This document shows, in pieces, positions 1 to 11,509 of a stretch of DNA of 64,000 nucleotides (position 1 is the first letter of the stretch; the number at the start of each line of letters is the position of its first letter). The notes beneath the pieces were generated by a model. That model was given only the letters and a program-made list of their open reading frames with translations, was not told the DNA's origin and did not search any database. The position numbers were made by a program, and so were the translations under genes. Source of the stretch: Begonia masoniana (Eukaryota > Streptophyta > Magnoliopsida > Cucurbitales > Begoniaceae); the NCBI GenBank assembly GCA_022432975.1, contig CM039512.1, forward strand, positions 315,511 to 379,510, given 5' to 3'.

Positions 1-1804
1 ACCGTTTTTGGCTGCTCTCGGCGTCGTATTGCCGAGCTTAATGCCAGCAAAGATTGCCGAGCAACAGGGAGCTTCGGGTTTCTTGTGTGAAACCTTGATT
101 TTTCGTTAGTTTATGTTAATTGGATGTTAGGGTGATCGATTGGTGAAGAAATTGGTAGAATAGGATTGATGTGAAAATTTTGAATATTTTAGGGTAAAAA
201 CCGGTTCTGTTTTTGAGGGTTTTGACCTAGCTACAGTCGTGTGTTTTAAATTTCCTTTTGGCAGGTTAAACTAGGTTATTAGAGGAGTACGTGGCCGCTG
301 GAATCGTTTGATTCCGATAACCGACGCAAAAGTTACCCGCGTTCAAAGTTTCAGGTCGGTTTTTACGTAACCCAAATTAGTGGCCCGTTTAGTTGGATTA
401 GGCTAGAAATAGTAGTTTGAGAGTAATTGGTGAATGTAGGCTTGATTTTAATGAAATTTGCATATTTGTCGTAGGTTGAGCCATAGGTGACGTGATGTGT
501 CAAACCCAGCGACCTAAGACGCCAGGTAAGTAGTGGATGTGTGTGTTTTGCCTTCGGGCCTACACCATGGAACGGTAGGAAATTGTTTGTTTGTTTGTAT
601 AGTTGTTTTGTATTGTATTTTGTTTGTGTGATTGCTTTGTCTTGTATTTGGTTTGTGTGGCGGTGAGTTGAACTAAAAACGTGATAGTGTGAACTTGAAA
701 GGTAAGGGGAATTGGGTAGTGCCATCCTTGGAGCGAGACTCGGATGGAGACGCATCTTAGGAGCGAGACTCGGATGAATACGCATCTTGGGAGCGAGACT
801 CAGATGTGTAATATGTGATTTGTTTAGGGCCATCTTGGGAGCGAGACTCGGATGGATACGGCTCTTGGGAGCGAGACTCAGATGTGTAATAGGTGATTTG
901 GTTAGGGCCATCTTAGGAGCGAGACTCAGATGGATATGCATCTTGGGAGCGAGACTCAGATGTATACTAGGTGATGGGGTAGTGTCATCTTGGAAGCGAA
1001 ACTCAGATGGAAATGCCTCTTGGGAGCTAGACTTGGATGTGAGTTAGGGTTGTGTGAGGGTCGTGTATGCATGTTTATATTTGTTATTCCCTACTTGCTA
1101 AGCGTAAGCTTACGTGTGTGTGTGTGTTCTATGGTGTAGGTAACGACGCGGTTACAGGTGAGCCAAATGAGTGAGCCAGGACTTGGGAGCAGTCGGAGAC
1201 GCACGGGGTGTGCCGGTGCAGACAGTTGCCGGGGCGCTTCGACCATGGTCTTCGGGGGATGTAGGGCTTTGTATTTTGGTAGTTTATTGTAGATGTCTGT
1301 TTGTGGAAATGATGGGAATGCGTAACTCTTTTTGGTTGATGTTTTTGACAGTTATGGTATAGCTATTTGTATCTGTTGTATATAGTCATAGTTAAGGGTG
1401 ATGTGTCGCCCTATACTATGGACTTTCTTCACTTAGAGATGTTAGTATTATAGTTTCCCTCTTTACTGCTATTTGGGGAATTCGTATGTTGGATAGTTAA
1501 GTAAGAGTATTCTGGATCTGGTTGGGGATTAATTCATTTGCAGGTACTTAGCATTTTGGAGGCGTCATTTTCAGGTGTTACTTTGTCAAAATTTTTGGGG
1601 AGGACACCGTGGTACTTAACGGTTAGGATTAAGAGAAATTAGTGAGTCTAGGCAGCTAGGTATGACATAAGAGACTTAGCTTTAAATTTCGCTGTGTCAG
1701 ATTTGAATAGTTTGGGGTTTATGAAAATTATTTTAAATTATGTTTTAACGTGGGATTGGTTAGTAAGGTAGCGCACCGAGCCAGGGTGGGTTCGGGGGCG
1801 TTAC
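1..1804 (+). repeat. Gypsy-type LTR, right-hand part
   Basis: This is the 3' part of a long LTR whose left end lies outside the window. It ends in GGGGCGTTACA at 1,804, and Athila LTR sequence resumes at the next base. Positions 270-380 (TTATTAGAGGAG, GATTCCGATAACCGACGC, GGTCGGTTTTTACG) match the reverse complement of 42,400-42,500 in the solo LTR of the Sirevirus, so the two belong to one LTR group. The motif TATGGTGTAGGT near 1,132 recurs in the other LTRs of this window. I see no coding sequence; the short ORFs here are not conserved-looking. Confidence 0.7.
721..1040 (+). repeat. Minisatellite in LTR, nine degenerate units
   Basis: About nine copies of the core GGAGCGAGACTCGGATG follow one another, separated by short spacers of variable length (TGTAATAGGTGATTTGGTTAGGGCC-like in the longer ones). 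Early copies are nearly identical; the last two have changed to GAAGCGAAACTCAG and GAGCTAGACTTGG. An open frame through the array exists on both strands but is a by-product of the repetition. Confidence 0.85.
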
Positions 1805-2007
1805 ATAAATTTTTGCCTCTCTTTTGTCTTTCTTTTCTTCCTTCGCTTCTCTTTTTACTCTTCAACTTTTTACATTCAATCTCCCTGTTTTAAATAAATT
1901 TTCTGCACACTTACACAAAATACATCAAATTCTTTCAAACACTTGAGATAAATTTATCAAATCAAGTGTAAAAAGTATAAATAAGTGTGTAAAATACACA
2001 CTTATCA
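1805..2007 (-). repeat. 3' LTR fragment of the Athila-like element
   Basis: It matches 9,795-9,994 almost base for base, including the terminal TGATAAGTGTG (read on the minus strand). The remainder lies beyond the gypsy LTR that interrupts it at 1,804/1,805. Confidence 0.85.
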
Positions 2008-3030
2008 TACCCCCAAACTTGAATGAAAGCTTGTCCTCAAGCGAACAATAATCCAGTTCAGTTAAAACAAAGAGATAGTCTCAATCAAATTTAAAATGCT
2101 CAACGAAATATAATGGTAAAACAATCTGAATCAAGGTTTTGGTAAATTGTCTCACTTGAAAAATTCATACTAAAAACACCTAGTTTAACACTTTGCAAGA
2201 GAAATAATTCACATTAGCGCATTGACAATAGCTTGCATAGACATCTTCGTGTGTGTGTGTTGTTCATTCTTATTTTCTCCTAATTGTTGATTCAATTAAT
2301 GTAGCTACAGGTAAGAGATGCATTCTCATTTCACTCGGGATTCACTCCAGTCACTCTAATCAGTCATCAGCCTTGCCCAACATCCATCTAATAGCAACTA
2401 TTCATAATTCACAACAAGAGTCAATAGGTCTTTATAAGCTTATAATGAAAGGTTGGGCTAAAGGGTAGAAATTATATGGATTTAAGCGACTACCCAGAGC
2501 ACAATTCGTTCCTCCGTATTTCTCCCCGTCAAAACTTTCTTCTACTAGCTCACCCCCAAACTTACTTCACTCAATATCACCACATTCAACTCCTTTGTCA
2601 CTATTACCAAACAAAATCAATACAAACATAAATAACACAATACAACTAGGATGAAACCCTCTTTTTTTTTTTTTTTACAACTAACATAATTATAACAACG
2701 ATCTAATGCAAATAACAAAAGAGTTGTTATTGATTTTCACCATCTCTTCCAACTTTCTCTTAATTCATATCAATTTCCTCGTGCTCATTAAATAAGGTAG
2801 GGAAAGCATGTATGAAGCTGGGTTAAGTTCAGGTGACAAATGAGTTGTACATAATAGGCTCAAACGGGTGACTATGGTTGTCATTAAATGACACAATAAG
2901 GTAGGCTAAGAAAGCTCAAACGGTTCAAAAATGGCCTAAATCATTTTCTTATTTCTGAAAAAGTTTAATTGCATTCGTGAATAATGGGCAAAACTAAGAA
3001 AGATTTTCCTCACAATTTCCACACTAGCAA
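2008..3030 (-). other. Athila-like element, non-coding 3' internal region with polypurine tract
   Basis: On the minus strand TTCAAGTTTGGGGGTA directly precedes the 3' LTR and is the likely polypurine tract for plus-strand priming. A second, very similar tract (AAGTTTGGGGGTAA) lies at about 5,985-6,000, just after the protease. The rest of this 1 kb stretch is AT-rich with no supported ORF. Confidence 0.6.
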
Positions 3031-5666
3031 TGTAATACCCGGCTTTTTGGATTATTATTATTATAATATAAAATGACATTTTTGTAAATATGTCAAAATA
3101 AATACGTTTTGCAAAAAGAAAGCTTTATTACGATCCTAACGATTAATAGGAATTTTAAGGAATTTACGGGATTTTTCTGAGTAATAATGCTATATTTCGA
3201 GAAATTACGTTTCTCGTAATATAAAGGACGTTTTAGTAAAAATAGTAAACGAAGTCCGATTTACAAACAGACAGTTTTAATAAATCCCAAATAATAAGTT
3301 GGACTTATTGGTGAAATAAGAAAATTTGGAGAAGCCAAATAGCTAGTTAATTAACGAAACAAAGGACGAAACTAATATAAAAACAATGGAAGGGCAAAAT
3401 GGTAATTTACCAATGCAAAATTATAAAAAAGGCAATTGCCTTTCTTCTTCTCCATGCGAATCCCCTCTCTCTCCTGCCAATTCTCTCCCTCCTCCGGCGT
3501 CCTCAACGGCGATCCTCCATTTCCGGCGATCAACTCCTCCGATCGACTTCCGTTCTCCGTGTTTTCTTCTCCTCTCGCAACCCTAGGTACGAATCTATGA
3601 TTTCGGAATGTTAGTTTCCAGTTTTTACGAAGTTAGGACGTTAGGGTTCGTTTAGGGTTTCGTTAAAAACATGATTTAGGTTTTGAAATCTATAGGTTTA
3701 CCTTAGTTATGAACATAATGGACATATTGAATGTTATTGGACGAAGTTAAATCGATTTAAGACGAATATTAGAGTTTTTTTTGTGATTTTTGAGTTTTGG
3801 GGGAAAACTTATAAATCGATGTTTCGTAGTATCGAGCGCGTATTGGTTGTGGAAACGCCTCGATTAGTTGAGTTATAGCTCTAGAAGAAATTCCTTAGTT
3901 AAGGATTTCGCTAGTTTGAGCATTTAATTGTTTAAGCTCGTTTTAACGACAATTTGGTGAAATTGCTTAGGTAAACAACGCTCGTGGACGGAGTTTGGCT
4001 TGCAATAGACACGAGGTAAGTTCTCGTGATTTTCTCTGGCTGATTGGCTTACACCGTACGTCGAAGTCGTCTCGAGGAGTTTTGGTGACGCATATGTTTA
4101 AATTGTTTTGGTCGGGTAGTTAGGATTAGTTCTATATAGGTTATGCTTTTAAATGCTTTATTGTCTGGATAGTACGAATCATGTATGTTTACTTTCTGTC
4201 GTATTGAACTGTTCACGCATCGCGTGTTTTAAAAGAACATAGAAAATGAATTTCTGCATGATGTTTTAAAGAAAATGACGATGTGGCCTGGAGAGGGGCA
4301 CGACCTATTGTGAAGACCGATTACGGGTTTGTCACAATACCACATCTATTGCATACTCATACAGTTATACAGTTACAGGTCATGCGAGATAGGGCTCAGG
4401 CACGGCTGTACGCGTTGTAAGCGTGTACCCCCCTCTTCTAGCTGGAAAGAGTAGTACGACCGCTGGATGTGCTCTCTCCGGTTAGGAGGCTGAGATCTCG
4501 GTGACACCCACAGAGTAAAGATAAAGAAAATGCTGCATGATTTCTGAACTCATATGCACAGCACGCATTGCATTTACGTAGAGCTTACTGAGATTTTTAT
4601 CTCATAGGTGTCTGTATGGTGTAGGTGACTACGAGGAAACAGGTGAGGACGACGTTCCTCCTCCCGAGGCATGAGTCCAGTTGATGGAGGATGGTTGCGG
4701 GAGTGTGCTAGCGCAGTCGTGGCGTTTCATGACCCGTGGGGATGTAGGTATTTTAGGATGTTTTGAGTAGAAAGCATACAGATAGAACATTTTAGGGTGT
4801 TTGGTTCTGATTAGTTGATAGGTTTACATTTTAACGTTTTTAAACGTTTTAGAAACTGGTTTTGTAAAATGTGTGATCATAGGGATATGTTCGGTTTTTA
4901 AACATATCCATGCAGTTCGTTTTCATGAGAATATATTTCGTTTTAATTGAGTTTTGAGTCGTTGTTTCGGGTGTTTGATGAAGTGTGGAATGACGAGATT
5001 TTGAGTGAGTTATATTGGAATGTATGGTTGAGAGGTGGGATGTAAATTGGATGAAATGGTGAAGGGTTTCTATTAATGTATGTGGAAGTGAGGGAAGAGA
5101 AGAGAAAGAAGAAGTGAAGAGGCAGAGAGGTTGGCGACCAATCGCCAGGAGGTGGCGATCGGTCACCAGGAGGAACCACGCTCTGGAAAATTTCCAGAGT
5201 GTGTGGCGATCGATCGCCTGGTTTCTGGCGATCGATCGCCCCTTGATGGTTACACGACGATCACGGATCGCCTGGGAGGCAATCGCTAGGCAATCAAGCG
5301 ATCGCCTAATGGGCGATTGTTCGCCATGCGAAGATCGCTTCTAGCGATCGATTGCCCGTTTTGGGCGATCGATCGCCCATGCATTTTTGGGCGACAACCC
5401 CGTTCTGCCCCTGCTTTTGTCTCCTTTCGCTGGCCGATTGTTTTTAATGGTTTTTGATTGTTTTAATTATTATTTAAATTGTTTTTACAATGTTTTGTTA
5501 AATGGTTTTAAAACATAGAATTAACGATTTCAACTTCGATTACGATTCCTATTTTAAAAGTCTTATTTCCGCTCACACGTATGAGATTTATTTAGGATAT
5601 AAGGATAAAATATATATATATATAAATATATTACGGGAAAATGGGTACAGTATTAGGGTCGTTACA
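3031..5666 (+). repeat. Solo LTR of a gypsy (Tekay-like) element, TSD agcaa
   Basis: The segment begins TGTAATACCCGG and ends AGGGTCGTTACA, with the same five bases agcaa at 3,026-3,030 and 5,667-5,671. No internal region is present, so this is the product of LTR-LTR recombination after insertion into the Athila-like element. It shares long stretches with 61,929-64,000 (plus strand) and with 40,862-43,446 (minus strand). A pyrimidine-rich stretch with a short ORF starting at about 3,386 recurs in the other copies and probably belongs to the transcript leader. Confidence 0.9.
5126..5400 (+). repeat. Cluster of GGCGATCGATCGCC palindromes in the solo LTR
   Basis: Three exact or near-exact GGCGATCGATCGCC copies plus several decayed ones (for example GGCGATCGGTCACC, GCGATCGATTGCC) occur in 275 bp. 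An inverted repeat CTCTGGAAAATTTCCAGAG lies inside the cluster near 5,180-5,200. Confidence 0.85.
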
Positions 5667-6253
5667 AGCAATGCCTTTGACTGGAGTTGCACTCTCTTAC
5701 CGTGTTTGTTCTCATTCACTCCCTTACAGTATTTGGGTTTCACTCTCAGTAGACTACACAAATATATCACCAACAAATAGAATCAAACAAGAATGAAACG
5801 TGTTCAGATTTTTGAAGATAACTCTGTAAGCTCTAATCAATGCAACTAAAACAAATCACTTTTTTTACTCAGCATTTCTCAAGGAATTAAAGCATGAATC
5901 AATCATTTAAATCATCATCGACACCTCAACCAAGATTTCAGATTGCAATACCAAAATATAGCAGAGTACTAAGATACGCTAAAATTACCCCCAAACTTAA
6001 AATAGACATTGTCCTCAATGTATAAAATAAAATAAAAGTAAGGTAAAAGGAGCGTACCTCATAACGTCTCGGGCAGTCGTCAGTGTTGTGGAGCTTTGGT
6101 CAAAGGAGCAATCAATCTTGCGTTTTTTTTTTAATAGATAAAAATAAATAAAACGAATGCAACAAAAATAACAAAATAAAAGGATACTAGGGTGGGTTGC
6201 CTCCCACCAAGCGCTTGTTTTAATGTCATCGGCTTGACGTTTTACGATCCTCG
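5667..6253 (-). other. Athila-like element, sequence between protease and nested LTR
   Basis: AT-rich sequence downstream of protease on the minus strand. It contains the second purine tract near 5,985-6,000 and no polymerase motif in any frame. Confidence 0.5.
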
Positions 6254-8497
6254 CTAGTCCGGTGCACGGAGAGTAGTGGGTGTATCATTCTTAAAAATCC
6301 CGTTAAAATACAGCTTCGCACTTTTTTCGTTTGCTAATTTATCAATTTCCGGAAGCTCTTTGATTGGAGAATCATTTGCATTTGGCTCATTGCTAGCAGG
6401 TGGGTAATTTATTGATTTATACACTTTGAATGTCACCTCGTCATCGTGGACTTGCAATTTGAGCTCTCCTTTTCTAAGATCAATGACAGCACCTCCTGTT
6501 GCTAAAAATGGACGACCTAATATTATCGGGATGCCACGGTCTTCGTCCATATCAAGAATCAAGAAATCAGCAGGGAAAATAAATTTGTCGACTTTGACAA
6601 GAACATCTTCAATCACCCCATACGGATGCTTTATAGAGCGATCGGCCATCTGTAGAACTACACTTGTGGGCTTTGCTTCACCAATACCAAGTCTCCGAAA
6701 TATAGATAGAGGCATCAGGTTAATGCTCGCTCCCAAATCACAAAGTGCCCTTTCAAATATAGAATTCCCAATTTCGCATGGAATAGTGAAACTTCCTGGG
6801 TCTTTCAGTTTTAGTGGAAGCTTCCGTTGAATAATAGCACTGCATTCTTCTGTAAGAACTATAATACCACACTCCTCTATTTTGCGCTTGTGGGAAAGAA
6901 TATCTTTCAAAAATTTAGCATAACTCGGCATTTTTTCCAAAGCGTCGGCAAACGGAATATTAATGTGGAGCTTCTTAAAGACTTCAAGGAATTGAGAGAA
7001 TTGTTTGTCAAGCTTCATATTTTTCAATCTTTGTGGAAATGGCACTGGATGTGGTTGATGAGCTGGGTGTGATTTTTGAACTTCATCTGTATTAAACTCC
7101 TCATTAACAACTTTTGGCATGGTTTTCTCTTGTTGCACTGGTTCAACTACTGTGCCCTTTCGAGTGGTAATTGCATTACAATGCTCTTTCGGATTCTCTT
7201 CGGTGTTACTTGGTAATGAGCCTTGGAGCCTTCCATTAATAATGCTTGCGAATTGACCAAGTTGACTTTCAAGACTGCGAATTTGGGCGGATTGATTTTG
7301 CATTACAGTACGAGTCTAACTACATAAGAGCTGTTTCAAGATCACTTTTCTTTTCAATTTGCTGAAATGGACTGGGTTGAGCTGCTGGAGGTGGCTGCAT
7401 AGCGTTCTGAGAATTCCTCCATGAAAAATTTGGGTGTTGCTGCCATCCAGGATTATAAGTATTGGAATTTAGATTGCCTGGACGATTAAAATTACTCATA
7501 TAATTAGCTTGCTCTGCGGGTTCTATGGCCATAGGATTTCCCTCTTGACATTCTTCACTCAAATGCGGCCCTTGACACCACTGACAATTGACTTTCGCCG
7601 ATTTCCCAATACTTGCTGCCATATGAAATTCTTGTAGTTGCTTAGTTAATGGGCAACTTGTAGAGTTAGAGCTTTCATAGCCTCGAGTTCTGGAGTACCC
7701 TTTGTTCGCTTCATAATTGATCGCTCCACTGGACATTGGTCATTATTAAGTGCAAATTCTTCTAATAATTCATAAGCAGCTTCTTCCGTTTTTCTCATTA
7801 AAGCCCCACCGACTGCTGCATCTACCAGAGTCTTCGTAGAGGCTGATAATCTCATATAGAAAGTCTGAATATGCATCCACATTGGTAGGCCATGGTTGGG
7901 ACACTTTCTCAACATCTCCTTGAAACGAGCTCACGCCTCATATAATGTCTCTCGATCGAACTGAGTAAAATTAATTATATCATTGCGAAGTCTAGCTGTC
8001 TTATCGAATGGAAAGAACTTGGAAAGGAATTTCTGGCATAACTCTTCCCAAGTATTAATAGAATTAGCTGGCAGCGAGTTAAGCCAGTTCTTCGCACGAT
8101 CCTGCAATGAGAATGGAAATAGGCGTAATCTCACTGCATCATCCCCCACATTATGAAATCGGAAGATATCGCATACTTCTAAAAAATTGGCAATATGATC
8201 CTTAGGGTCTTCAGAAGGTAATCCACTAAATTGAGATTGTTGAATCATGTGTAATGTGCCCGGCTTAATTTCAAAATTTGCAGCAATGGCCGGTTTCCGA
8301 ATAGCTGAGTGAATCCCGGATACTGTAGGTATAACATAGTCCAGCAAAGTCCAGTTTTCAACAATGTCTACCACTTGATCTTCCATGATGACACGCGCTA
8401 GTTGAATAAGTTCTCTTCTCTCTTTACGATTGCGTCGACACGTACGTTCGGTTTCAAGATTAAGCGGGAGAAGATTAGCGTCTCCTTCTTTACGCAT
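6254..8497 (-). pseudogene. Athila-like gag and aspartic protease, broken into several frames
   Basis: Read on the minus strand from 8,497. A gag core (GLPSEDPKDHIANFLEVCD, then LRLFPFSLQDRAKNWLNSLP) is followed by an in-frame TGA at about 7,931, where the family normally has tryptophan. The capsid continues at 7,915-7,646, and a nucleocapsid zinc knuckle (CQWCQGPHLSEEC) lies in another frame at 7,736-7,320. The protease frame (7,303-6,254, 349 residues) has DLGASINLMP as the active-site region and GIPIILGRPFLATGGA as the flap and helix region, both typical of Athila/Tat proteases. The frame breaks and the missing polymerase show that it cannot work alone. Confidence 0.85.
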
Positions 8498-8585
8498 ACA
8501 CCTGAGAATAACACGAAAATAAAGAATTAAAATAAATAGAATTCAAAATAAAACTAAAAATAATTAATTCGATATTAATAATAAA

Positions 8586-8604
8586 GTCCCCGGCAACGGC
8601 GCCA
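8586..8604 (-). other. Primer binding site, tRNA-Asp type
   Basis: The minus strand reads TGGCGCCGTTGCCGGGGAC, the 3' end complement used by Athila and Ogre/Tat elements. It lies six bases inside the 5' LTR. Confidence 0.9.
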
Positions 8605-8610
8605 AAAACT

Positions 8611-9994
8611 TGTTGTGAAAAATAGTTCGCAAGTGTACGAGTCGCAACAAGTAATATAGTGATAGATAGAGTGTCGAACCCACGAGGACTTGTTAATTAA
8701 TAATCGAAATAATTAATCTTAATTTTAAAATGAACACAAGTTTTATGATTTTTAGAATTCAAATTAAACTAAACAACCAAAACAATTAAAATAAACTAAT
8801 GTAAAATAACAAGACAGATAAAATAGAATTAAATCAAATTGATAAAGACCTAGGTATTACGATTTCACCAAGACAACAATTATTTCAGTTCTTCGTAACT
8901 AAATTCATAAATATTCTTCCTATGTTGATGATTGATTTCACTAAATTCTATTACAATCTCTCTCGAGCATTGCATAGGTTATCTGAATAATGGGTTATCA
9001 CTTCTCAGTCTCAAATTCTGCATTAATCAAATACAAATAAATCAAGAAATCACAATAATCATATCAATATCGTAACTATCTATAGTCTACGTATATTTAT
9101 GACATTAATTTCAGTGCGCGGGTATTTATCACCTCTCGATCTCAAAACACCCTAAAATTCATGTAAAAATTGGCCAGAAATTTACAAGCTTTAAGAACAA
9201 AAATTAAATGTGCCAACAATATTGAAAGAAATACTTATAAAATATAATTAAACGAAGAACATAAAGTAATTATCGTCTGGCTACATCGCAGCCCTAGTAG
9301 AAAAGTTTAGTTCATGCTAAAAAAAAATAAAAACACAAATAATAATAACAGTAAACATGTTTTTTTTTTTTAATAAAGGAGAAAAGAAATTAAAGAAACT
9401 GTGAATAGTTCAAAATCGCTTCTCTATTCTGAATAATCTCCCTCTCTGCTGCGCCCTTCAATCCCTAGAGAATGCCAAATCGCTGCTCGCCCTCAATCGC
9501 CAAATCCTTTCCTTCAGATTTGCCGAATTCGCTAATTGCTTCCTGCCAAAATCGCCTCCTCGCTGAATACTGCCTCCTAGGTTTAATATCTTCTCTTTAG
9601 CTCATTAAGGGTTGAGATTAGATCTCCTTTTAGCTTGACGGTTCAGATTAAAATAGGTGACTTTCCAAATTGAAGCTGATCGATCGCTGGAATGTGGCGA
9701 TCGATCGCCACATCCTCTGTTTTCTTGCAGCAGTTTCTAAAAAAAATTCTTGTTTTGTGGCAATCGATCGCCATGTTCACTGTCTTGCCAACTAAATTTT
9801 TGCCTCTCTTTTGTCTTTCTTTTCTTCCTTCGCTTCTCTTTTTCCTCTTCAACTTTTTACATTCAATCTCCCTGTTTTAAATAAATTTTCTGCACACTTA
9901 CACAAAATACATCAAATTCTTTCAAACATTTGAGATAAACTTATCAAATCAAGTGTAAAAAGTATAAATAAGTGTGTAAAATACACACTTATCA
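8611..9994 (-). repeat. 5' LTR of the Athila-like element
   Basis: On the minus strand the LTR starts TGATAAGTGTG and ends TTTCACAACA next to the PBS; its length is 1,384 bp. Its last 200 bp on the high side match the 3' LTR fragment at 1,805-2,007. It contains the GATCGATCGCC palindromes at 9,676-9,775. Confidence 0.85.
9676..9775. repeat. GGCGATCGATCGCC palindromes in the Athila-like LTR
   Basis: One complete GGCGATCGATCGCC and two partial copies (GATCGATCGCTGG, GGCAATCGATCGCC) lie within 100 bp. The same palindrome is found in the Tekay-like LTRs of this window. Confidence 0.8.
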
Positions 9995-9999
9995 GTTTC

Positions 10000-10745
10000 C
10001 AACTTTGTTGTAGTTGGTAGAAGACTCTCCAGTTGATCATTGATTCTTTTTTAAAAAAAAAATTTCGGTTGAACTTTGTTTTTTCCTGGTGCTTTGCAAG
10101 TAAAGCTTCTTCAACAACAACTTCTTGTCTCGTGGCTCTTCTTTGCTCATGTGCTTACAGTGCATGAAGAATTTTTGCTAGAGTAATTTGAGACAAATCC
10201 TTGGTACTTTCCAAGGCTTAAATGCATGTTTCAAATTTTTCAAGCACTGTTATAAGAATCTTTTCTACAATTCTTGAATCATTAAAGGTAGAACCAAGTA
10301 ATATAACACGATTTGCAATATTCAGCAATCTATTATAATACTCTTTGATTGATTCCGTCTCCTTCATCTTCTGCAACTTAGAGTCCCGAATTAAGTTTAG
10401 AACTTACATTCCTTTGATTCTTTCATTTCCCTCGTATTCCTTCTTGAGATAATCCTAAATCGCCTTTATTGACTTTAGCGACATAATACGAGTAAAGATT
10501 GTAGAAGAAACTGTAGCAAACAAGCATGCTTTTGGCTTTGATTTCTTTGTCTTCTTTTCTTTCTGCGCTTTGATTTGTACCATGGTTGGATTGTTTGGAA
10601 GAATTGGAACTTCATAGTCTTCTTCTACTGCTTCCCAAATATCCAAGCTTCCAAGTAAGTCTCTATTCGAATTGCCCAGATTTGATAGTTATCTCCATCA
10701 AACATCGGTGGAGCTATAGAGAGTGAACTTGCTTCGGCTTCCATG
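10000..10745 (-). pseudogene. Degraded copia gag (UBN2-like) remnant
   Basis: The minus strand begins at ATG 10,744 with a copia gag start (residues like FDGDNYQIWAIR) and, after a frameshift near 10,640, continues as DIWEAVEEDYEVP, KKSKPKACLFATVSSTIFTRI and further gag-like sequence with stops and frame changes down to about 10,000. This is the usual copia capsid layout of the UBN2/DUF4219 type. No protease, integrase or reverse transcriptase follows because the Athila-like element was inserted here. Confidence 0.75.
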
Positions 10746-10780
10746 AATATCAAACTCACACAGATCCCTCAAAAAATATA

Positions 10781-10792
10781 GCTCTGATATCA
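10781..10792 (-). other. Primer binding site of the copia remnant
   Basis: The minus strand reads TGATATCAGAGC, a one-base variant of the tRNA-iMet complement TGGTATCAGAGC. It lies about 36 bp upstream of the degraded gag start, the expected place. Confidence 0.65.
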
Positions 10793-11509
10793 ATTGTTGT
10801 TTTTAGAAAGAAAAGATTATTTTTTTTCTCTTGAAATTCAATACAATTTAATTTAGAAATGAAAGAAACTAACCACTGACAACATGACCTTAAGAATAAA
10901 GCATGATGAGTAGAGAACTGATTCTTAAAAACTAAGACAACAACAAAAACATCGTGCAACAACTAAAAATGAAAGTAGCATTTTCTTAACAATTAGGATA
11001 GTTCTCTTTTACCATTATTTCTTCCAGAATAGAATATGTAGCAAGCCTCATTTCACTCACTTTTACAATGTTTGTTGGGACAAATTGATCAAGTGCGAGT
11101 AGATCTTGAAAATATGATTTGCATGATTACGAAGGAGCAACACAAATATTTATTGATTTACAAAAATGTGTCACAGACATGGGGATCTTTGTTGTACAAT
11201 GAATGAACAATGAGAGAGTTGGTTTGAGATGTAGGAATGTTAAACACTAGTTTAATGCTGCATCTTGTTGGTAATACCGAGAAGAAGCTTCAAACACATG
11301 CATTAACAAGTGGAGATGGGTTCTTTTTTCCCAGGGATTTGCTGGACGGGGAATGTAGCAATGCAAAGACCAATTTAGCACATTGATGGGAGAACGGTCA
11401 AAGCCTTGATCATTTCAAAATTCCACTTTCTCCTCCTAGTTGGAACATCAAGCTCTTCTTCCCTACCTTAATACTAGCATCACACACAACTCAAGTATAA
11501 AACTGTCCT
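10793..11509. other. Possible copia LTR remnant and intergenic DNA
   Basis: The copia 5' LTR should begin here on the high side, but I could not define its other end. There is no convincing ORF; the part nearest 11,500 should hold the 3' UTR of the following minus-strand gene. Confidence 0.35.

Larger units (their letters stand above)
1805..9994 (-). mobile_element. Athila-like gypsy element without polymerase, 3' LTR truncated by a nested LTR
   Basis: In minus orientation the element runs from a 5' LTR (8,611-9,994) through a tRNA-Asp primer binding site (8,586-8,604), gag and protease (6,254-8,497), non-coding sequence and a purine-rich tract (about 2,008-2,020) to a 3' LTR of which only 203 bp lie in the window. 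The LTR pieces at 1,805-2,007 and 9,795-9,994 are nearly identical. A gypsy solo LTR (3,031-5,666) is inserted in the non-coding part. I found no reverse transcriptase, RNase H or integrase between protease and 3' LTR; without the solo LTR only about 1.6 kb remains there. The PBS and the protease motif DLGASINLMP point to the Athila/Tat side of gypsy. The element is therefore non-autonomous, and its gag is broken too. Confidence 0.85.

Noticed and set aside
363..1047. ORFs on both strands with repeated HPSLAPK or LGARL motifs
   Set aside because: They come from the minisatellite read in frame; there is no codon signal outside the repeat.
5502..5780. Plus-strand ORF of 92 residues crossing the solo LTR end
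   Set aside because: It spans the LTR boundary and target duplication, so it cannot be an old gene.
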